64,000 nucleotides of DNA from Alopecurus myosuroides (taxonomy: Eukaryota; Streptophyta; Magnoliopsida; Poales; Poaceae), in the NCBI GenBank assembly GCA_028641055.1, contig CM054062.1:170755715-170819714 (forward strand), in the 5' to 3' direction. Positions 56,581-64,000 of this stretch are shown piece after piece. The stretch's first letter is position 1, and each line of letters begins with the position of its first letter. The notes beneath the pieces are model-generated. The model had not been told where the DNA came from and searched no databases. It saw only the letters and a list, made by a program, of their open reading frames with translations. The position numbers and the translations under genes were made by a program.

Positions 56581-59472
56581 CTTTTTGCTGGATTAAACCC
56601 CGAGCCGCTGGCCCACCTGGCTGTGGCTGTGTGGCCACGCGCTGCCACGTGTGCTGCCACGCTGGGTTGGGCCCGCAGGGCAGTGGCTGTGGGTTAGACC
56701 CGTGGATGTAATAAAAGAATTAAAACCTGTTCTGTTTATTTTTCCAATTCTTTTTAAATGGGCAGAATAAACAAATAACTTCAAAATTCAATATCTTTTG
56801 TTTTATAATTCCAACAAATACAAACTTTATATGAATTCTGGTCCAAATTTCATAATCTTTCCAACTAGCCTATTTGTGTTCTGTTTTGAGTTTTCAAAAT
56901 ACTTTTAAAATTCAAATTTGAATAATTCAAATGTAATTTGCAATAATTCATAAATAAATCATACTATTTCCAAATAAGTCAAATAAAATATGTTTCTCAC
57001 ACCTTTTTGAATGTTCTATTCAAATATAAAATTTGTTTTCTGGTTTGAACAATTTAAATTGCCTAAACATTTTAAATCTTGTTTAATTCAATTAAAGCTT
57101 GTTTAATATTGTTTAATTCATAATTAAATAATCCAAAGTCCAATTTCAAAATGTGAAACATGTAATTCAACTAAAATTTGATGTTCTTTTCAAATATAAA
57201 AATTGTAAATTGTTTTGCACACTTTAAATTCGTGAAAACAATAATTGTATGTGTGGCATGTTTAAGTAACCAAAATTTTCCAACCTTAATAAGTAATTTC
57301 TAAACTTGTTTTATTCCTTTTCCTTTGCACCTATTATTGTTATTTGTTGTTATCTTGTCATCATCATCATGCATGCATCATGATAACAACTATCACCTAA
57401 TAAATAATTGTAAATCATTTGTTCCACTTATTTCAATGGATCCTTTTCCATATGCAACCCTTGCATATGGGTCCATTTAATTTGTGCTATCTTGTTAGTC
57501 AATTCATTTTGATGCACCCATTAAATTGTCATGCATCATATTGACTGTGCACAATGCCATGAACATGATTGTTTACATTCCTGTTTTGTCTGTTTGCTTC
57601 TTCTCGAATAGACGACGACGTTGAGGCAGACGACCTTTACAGCACCCCTTCTGAGGATCTAGCTCAGTACCCGGCTGATCAGTTTGCAGGCAAGTTATCA
57701 CTCACATGAACCATTGTGTTCCTTTCAACCCTGGTTACCGATACTTTCCGTTGTCTATACTTGCTAGCCTTAGTGGTAGATGTTTCTGTTACGAACCTAT
57801 CACATGAAATCCTTTAACCCATGATATTGCCTCATCACCCCTCCTACAACCCATTGATTGAGCCAGTGTCTTACTAGCATGCTTAGGTTGTTTTGCTCGA
57901 GTCTGTTACCCGTTACTTTCAGTTACTATATCTTTATTATGTTCTGGGGGCTCGATGTTTAATCAATCAATCAATCATGCTAATGTTATTACTGTTAATA
58001 ATAATTTGATGATAAGGCACCGGCAGGAGGCCCTGTGTGGTTTTGAGGCCTGCTAGTGTCGACCCTAATAGGAAAAGGGTCTTGTCTACTGATCCATGAT
58101 GAGCGCACTACCCGCATGTGGGAAGCGAGTATGGGCGCCCCCCTCAATTTGATTCGATTCGCATCTCGTCCAAATCATCTCATTTAGTTCGTGCTTTCTA
58201 TTTGCCGCATGCATGTTTTTGCGAGCCCAGCGCAGGGTGGAACTTTTGTAGTCGGCATATAGGGGGACACGTTCTTAGAGTGCTATGAAGGTCCATTTTC
58301 TTCTGGGCTCGATTAGCCGTGCGCCCAAGGTGCTTTGGGCTTGATGCGGAGAAGAGTTGAGTTGTGTTGAGTGCCCCGCTTGGTGGGAGGCATCCCATCT
58401 GGCGGGTTATTCATACGTGTACGGCCAAATTGGTGCAACCCTGCAGGGATAATCTTCTCGAGAAGCCGTGTTTTCCGCGGTTATGGATTACTTGGTGAAA
58501 GTACTGGCTAACAAGTACTCAGGACAACTTAAACATAATGATCAAACATGTTACACCCCATGATTAATAACTTGACTAGTAATAGTATTATTGTCACAAT
58601 AACTTGAATCATATTAATCCAACTGTGTGAGTTATCCTCGGATTGCTTCTTTGGATAAGGGGCGAGATCCAGGATGGGTTTGTTTGATGTTATCTTCCAG
58701 TTGGTTACAACACTCGATCTTATCCCCTTTCTAATAGTTGGATATGATAGAATCTCTGTAGTTGGTTAGCGCAGCCAGTTGCAGCATTATATAACCCCTT
58801 CTTTCCGTTGAACCAAGTCATCTGTGCTTGTGTTGATGGGCTATACTTTGGTGAACTGTGAGTCTTGCTTGCCAGTACTTGGATGTACTGACCCCGTTGG
58901 GGCTGTGGTTTACGCAGACTACGACTACGGCTACGATGACCACCAGGATGGCTACTTCGTGGAGTTTGACGAGACTGCAGACGAGTAGTTAGCTGGACCA
59001 GGGCAGGATCCAGGACCTACGTGGATGGGCTTCGTCTTCTTTATTTTCTCCGGCTTCTTAAGCCTGTTGGATTTGTCTGTACCCAGACACCTTTGACTGC
59101 TTCCGCTGATGTAATGAATGCTATGTTGGGACATGTGTCCTCTGGATGACTGTATTTGCTATCTCTGCCTTAGTGAAGGCCATTTGCAACCTTATTTCAA
59201 TCTTTTGTGTCTTAGAGATAAGTTGTGATCATCATTCGTTCAAAGCTGTTGACGTATAGTGCGTGATTGATATGAAGTACGTCGACAGTAGTGCCTATGA
59301 CTTCTAGTGGATAGTTTACATCGACGGTGGAATAGCAGGGCTTGTGTTGTCGCGCATAAGCGCAGGCCTACCAGGAAGCTGGGACGTGGGAGCAGTTATG
59401 CCCCATAATCCAAGCACCTGCTATCCAGTTCGTACGATGAGTATCCCTTAGAAGCCAGGGTGCGACATACGT

Positions 59473-62400
59473 CTAATTTAAAAGGACAATATCATGTGCA
59501 TACTACAGGAACTCCTAGCAGGGACAAAGAAACATTAAAGCAAGCGGTAAACTCGGTTTCCTCGGCCGCTCCGGGATACCTGAGATGGGCGGAACAAGAG
59601 GTAACGTGGAGCAGAAGAGATCACCCGGAAAGAATAGAGCGCCCAGGAGTCTTGGCATTGGTAGTTGCACCGCAGGTCAATGGTTGCGAGTTGAAAAGAG
59701 TCCTAATGGACGGTGGAAGTAGCATTAATATCTTATATTGGGAAACCTTCTTACGCATGAGTCTCAAAGAGTCCCAGCTACAGAAAAGTTCAACAGTTTT
59801 TCATGGGATTGTGCCGGGTCACTCAGCGTGCCCCGAGGGAAAGATCACATTGGAGGTTGCTTTCGGAGAATCAACGGGTAATTATCGAGTTGAGTGGCTC
59901 ACGTTCGAGGTGGTCAAATTGCGCAGTCCTTATCACGCGCTGTTCGGAAGACCGGCTTATGCTAAATTCATGGCTAGGCCTTGTTATGTGTATTTGCAGC
60001 TAAAGATTCCGGGTCCTAAGCAGACCATCACCATACATGGAAGCCGGGATATAGCGGCCGAGTGCGACGAAGGAGATTCAGTGATGGCCGAACAAGCTTG
60101 CAGAAAAGAGGAACTCAAGTATTACCGGTCTCAAGTAGATCCGGATGATAGAACAGCACTTAAAAGACCAAATACCGAGGACGAAAGAGCAAAATTCAAG
60201 GCAGCACAGGACACCAAGAAGATAGATTTTGTTGAAGGAGATTCCACTAAGCAATTCACTATAGGGTCTAACTTGGGAAGAGAGCAGGAGAAGGCACTTG
60301 TGGAGTTTATTCGTTCAAATGCGGACGTATTCGCCTGGACACCTAGCGACATGCCGGGTATCCCTACAGAATTGGCAGAGCACAGTTTGCACGTAGATCC
60401 CAAGTCCAGGCCTGTGAAGCAGGGCTTGAGGAAGATGAATGAGGAAAGAAGGAAACCTATAGGTGAAGAAATTGCTCGGTTACTGACAGCCGGCTTTATC
60501 ATGGAAGTATTTCACCCGGATTTGTTAGCAAATCCGGTTCTAGTGATGAAAAAGACCAACGAGTGGAGGATGTGCATCGACTTCACGAGCCTCAACAAGC
60601 ATTGCCCAAAGGATCCGCTCGCACTACCAAGGATAGACCAGATTGTAGACGCAGTAGCCGGGAGTGACCTGTTATGCTTTCTGGACGCATATTCCGGGTA
60701 CCATCAAATTAAGCTCAAGAGGGAGGATTGGGAGAAAACATCATTTATAACCCCTTTTGGGGCCTTTTGTTACAAAACCATGACGTTTGGATTGAAGAAT
60801 GCTGGCGCAACTTATCAACGGTGTATTCAGAAATGCTTCGAGGACCAAATTGGACGCAATGTCCATGCTTACGTAGATAATGTGGTTGTCAAGACCAGGA
60901 AGGCAGAAACATTTATCGATGATCTAAAGGAAACGTTCAAGAATTTAAGAAGGTACCAGATGAAGCTTAACCCGACAAAGTGCGTGTTTGGAGTTCCAGC
61001 CGGAAAATTACTCGGCTTTATCGTCTCTGAGAGAGGAATTGAAGCAAACCCGGATAAAATCAAAGCTATCCAAAATCTGAAAAAGCCGGAAAATTTGAAG
61101 CACGTTCAAAAACTCACGGGTTGCGTAGCAGCCTTGAGCCGATTCATATCCAGACTTGGAGAAAAGGCAATACCATTATACCGTCTCTTGAGGAAGTCTG
61201 ACAAATTCGTATGGGATCAGGAGGCGGATGAGGCGTTTGAGGCACTAAAAAAGCAGTTATCTGAAGCACCAGTACTAGCGGCCCCGGGTCCTAAAGAGCC
61301 TATGTTGCTATACGTGGCGGCAGGCCCCCGAGCCGTCAGTGCAGTAGTGGTTGTGGAGCGTAAAGAGGATGGGAAAGGTTATCCAGTTCAGAGGCCGGTT
61401 TATTATGTCAGTGAAGTATTATCAGAGGCAAAGCAGCGTTATCCGCATTGGCAAAAGCTGGTTTTCGGGGTCTTCATGGCCAGCCGGAAACTGAAGCCGT
61501 ACTTTCAGGAACACCCTATAACAGTAGTTAGCTCAATACCAATGTCGGATATCATCAGAAACTCTGATGCAACCGGAAGAATAGCCAAATGGGCGATAGA
61601 GATGGGGGATTATCACATCAGCTACGAGCCCAGGTCAGCAATCAAATCTCAGGCTTTGATCGACTTTGTTAATGATTGGACACACACAGGCATGGCCACC
61701 ATAGCTCCAAATTCCGAGTCATGGATCATGCACTTCGATGGGTCAAAGCAATACGAGGGGTCAGGAGCTGGAGTGGTGCTAACATCACCCAAAGGAGACA
61801 AATTGAGTTATGTACTACAGATTCACTTTGACTGTTACAACAACGTGGCCGAGTATGAGGCCCTATTGCACGGCTTAAAGGTAGCCAAGGAGATGAATAT
61901 TAAGAGGATACGATGCTTTGGAGATTCGGACCTGGTGGTACAGCAGGTATCAGGAACTTGGGATAGAAAGGACGCAACTATGGCAGCATACCGCAGGGAG
62001 GTTGATAGGGTTGCAGGATGTTTTTCCGGGTATGAGGTAGAGCATATAGACAGGAGAAAGAACGAGGCAGCAGACGCCCTCGCTAGACTCGGCTCGCGCA
62101 GAGAGCCGGTTCCACCTAACGTTTTCCTGGACGAATTATGGCGACCATCAGTTAAAACCGAGTCTGAGGAGGAATTGGCAAGTAAAGACCCGGATATGGA
62201 GCTCGTGGCCACTATACGCGCTATTCCCGAGTGGACAGAACCGTTTTTGGCCTACCTATCGCGAGGCGAGTTACCACAACAGGAGGTGTTAGCAAGGCAA
62301 ATTTTGCGGCGAGCGAAGGGGTATTCTATTATCAATGGGGAGTTATACAAGAGAAGTGCCACGGGAGTCTTTTTGCGCTGCGTAGCACCAGAAGAAGGCC

Positions 62401-63512
62401 GACAGATTCTCAGGGAAATCCATGAAGGTGATTGCGGGCATCATGCGTCTACAAGATCCCTTGTGGCCAAAGCTTATCGACATGGATTTTTCTGGCTCAC
62501 GGCTCTAGCAGATGCGGAACGATTAGTAGCAAGGTGTGACGGATGTCAAAGGTACGCTCGCCAAACCCACGTGCCGGCTATGGAATTACGGACCATCCCG
62601 TTAACTTGGCCGTTTGCTGTCTGGGGTTTGGACATGGTTGGCCCCTTTCATATGTCACCTTGCAAAAATACACACCTTTTAGTGGATATTGATAAGTTTA
62701 CCAAGTGGGTAGAGGTCATGCCAGTTACCAACTGTGAAGCAGCTATAGCAGTCAAGTTCCTGAAAAGAATAATCTACCGGTTCGGGTATCCTCACAGCAT
62801 AATTACCGACAACGGAACCAACATGTCCCTTGGTGAGATGGAAAAGTTCTGTGGAAACAATGGAATCCGGCTTGATGTAGCATCAGTGGCTCATCCACAG
62901 GCCAATGGACAAGTGGAGAGGGCAAATCAAGAATTGCTTCGCGGACTAAAACCACGACTGCGAGTTCCCTGTGTTAGGGCTGCTGGTGCGTGGGTCGAAG
63001 AGCTTCCTGCCGTGGTTTGGGGTATCAATACTACACCTAACAGATCTACTCAGATGACGCCCTTCTTCATGGTCTATGGCGCGGAGGCAGTGCTACCGAG
63101 TGATATTATTCATGATTCACCACGAGTATCAGCATACGTCGAAGTGGAGAATGAAAAGACCCGGCAAGACGCCGTGGATATGTTAGAAGAACAAAGGGAA
63201 CAAGCTCTGGAAAGATCAGCCATATATCAGCAGGATTTACGGAGATATCATAGCCGGCGCGTGAAAACCCGGGTCTTCCAGGAAGGAGACCTGGTTCTGC
63301 GCCTGGTACAGTCGAACGAAGGAAAGCACAAGTTATCACCACCATGGGAAGGACCGTTTATCGTAAGCCGGAATTTGCATAATGGGTCATATTACCTGAT
63401 AGATGCAAGGGAAGAGTCGACCACAGTTAATGACACCGCTCATACCACTTCATCTATGCAAGAAAGAGATAGACCATGGAACGTGGCTCAGCTACGTCCA
63501 TATTATACTTAG
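59473..63512 (+). CDS. Tat-type gypsy pol polyprotein, open but RT-mutant
   Basis: An open frame of about 1,346 codons to the stop at 63510-63512. The ATG at 59460 lies in the solo LTR and is not the true start. Residue numbers count from that ATG. Domains in order: aspartic protease (LMDGGSSINILY, 82-93); reverse transcriptase (300-560: WRMCIDFTSLNK, FLDAYSGYHQ, FGLKNAGATYQR), where the catalytic YxDD reads YVDN at 471-474; a worn RNase H connection; archaeal-type RNase H (from about 750: HFDGSKQ, AEYEALLHGL, FGDSDLVVQQ, NEAADALARLGS, all four acids present); integrase zinc finger (HEGDCGHH...CDGCQR), core (LDMVGPF, ITDNGTN, QANGQVERANQ) and C-terminal region ending RPWNVAQLRPYYT. The second RNase H marks the Tat lineage. 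The frame is intact, but the Asp-to-Asn change at 60879-60881 should cripple polymerase activity. Confidence 0.93.
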
Positions 63513-64000
63513 CAAAAATTATGTTGGCATGTGGAATTGAACAATGTAACAGGCAGCAGGTTTTCAGACGCACTCTTTTCCTATCCAGGGTACCCCTGGG
63601 GACTGGACGGGTTTTTAATGAGGCGGCCTGCTGGCCTAATTTTTCATATCAAGTAAAGAGGTGATTATCAAGAAAAGAGGTGATTATTATCATGTTCTGT
63701 ACTTTCAGTATGATGCATATATTTAGGTCTTGGGGGCTGGCTGCTTGAATAGCACAGTTGCAAACCCAAAGACCCGGCCATGATGCCTATGAGTTATAAG
63801 GGCCGATTACTTGCAAACGAGTACGGCTACAATCTTATAACCGGACGAAGGAGCCAAATTTTCTTGACTATTCTTACTTAAGCTCGATGTGACTCGCAAT
63901 AAAGTGGCATGATTTGTTCGCTTACGATTACAGTCAGCCATGACGCCCAGTGGGACTTGCCTGACTCTGTTTTCGTATAGATGTAACAACATGGTATCCA
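63513..64000 (+). other. 3' non-coding region of plus-strand gypsy
   Basis: This is sequence after the pol stop. GGTCTTGGGGGCTGGCTGC at about 63727-63745 is the purine-rich motif usually found after pol in this lineage. The 3' LTR itself is not reached before the window ends. A GTGATTATCAAGAAAAGAG/GTGATTATTATC short repeat lies at 63661-63690. No gene is supported. Confidence 0.55.

Larger units (their letters stand above)
55155..59467 (+). repeat. Solo long LTR (4.3 kb) with perfect TACGT TSD
   Basis: It starts TGTAACATCC at 55155 and ends GGGTGCGACA at 59467. TACGT flanks it at 55150-55154 and 59468-59472. There is no internal domain, so it arose by recombination between the two LTRs of one element. 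Layout: AT-rich head (55160-55790), TGACGTCA at 55870-55877, a GC-rich leader (55800-56580), tRNA-like boxes (56511-56580), an AT-rich zone (56720-57580), and an R/U5-like tail. The frame 55583-56335 (minus) and the others within it are not supported as genes. Confidence 0.93.

Noticed and set aside
59460..59472. ATG at 59460 as the true start of the pol polyprotein
   Set aside because: It lies in the last bases of the solo LTR (GTGCGACA). The real frame came from the gag side at 54979 before that insertion.
1..64000. CRISPR arrays, operons, bacterial promoters or rRNA genes
   Set aside because: None is present; introns, LTR retrotransposons and MITEs show that this is plant nuclear DNA.

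Overview
The window is plant nuclear DNA, almost certainly from a large-genome grass of the wheat/barley/rye/oat type (Pooideae, probably Triticeae). Three things point there: one intron-containing gene whose product closely resembles rice SWEET16, a copia LTR of the Angela/WIS/BARE type, and a dense mass of nested gypsy LTR retrotransposons with CACTA, Tourist, hAT-like and LINE insertions. There is no prokaryotic, CRISPR, rRNA or functional tRNA content. Family names and homology statements come from pattern recognition; no database search was run.

Region by region. 1-270 is the 3' end of a gypsy LTR, seen again at 54456-54936. 271-11817 is a cluster of very long LTRs (4.3-4.7 kb, TGTAACATCC...GGTGCGACA, initiator-Met-tRNA primer site) in both orientations around a 1.04 kb remnant of an internal domain. 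11818-13305 is an unassigned LTR-like tract. 13306-35718 is an Athila-type cluster: a plus-strand LTR, a minus-strand element whose 5' LTR is split by a 3,966-bp CACTA transposon (itself carrying a truncated LINE and gene-derived exons), and a plus-strand tandem LTR-internal-LTR-internal-LTR array with perfect Asp-tRNA primer sites. The Athila cluster appears to split an older minus-strand gypsy, with an integrase fragment at 14901-15402 and gag plus 5' LTR at 35719-38627.

38628-47990 is the low-copy island. It holds a Tourist MITE, a larger Tourist/Harbinger-like composite that seems to contain mitochondrion-like DNA, a 745-bp hAT-like element with an 8-bp target duplication, and the only convincing host gene: a five-exon SWEET16/17-type sugar transporter (44464-46405, minus) with a TATA box.

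47991-64000 is a four-layer nest. A minus-strand Tat-type gypsy carries an antisense accessory gene between pol and its 3' LTR. It is cut by an Angela-like copia, which is cut by a plus-strand Tat-type gypsy (Lys-tRNA primer site, long intact pol), which is cut by a 4.3-kb solo LTR with a perfect 5-bp target duplication. That gypsy's pol is open through all domains, but it lacks a visible gag capsid region and has an Asp-to-Asn change in the reverse transcriptase YxDD box.

Apart from the SWEET gene nothing looks like a functioning host gene. The transposon reading frames are mostly broken.
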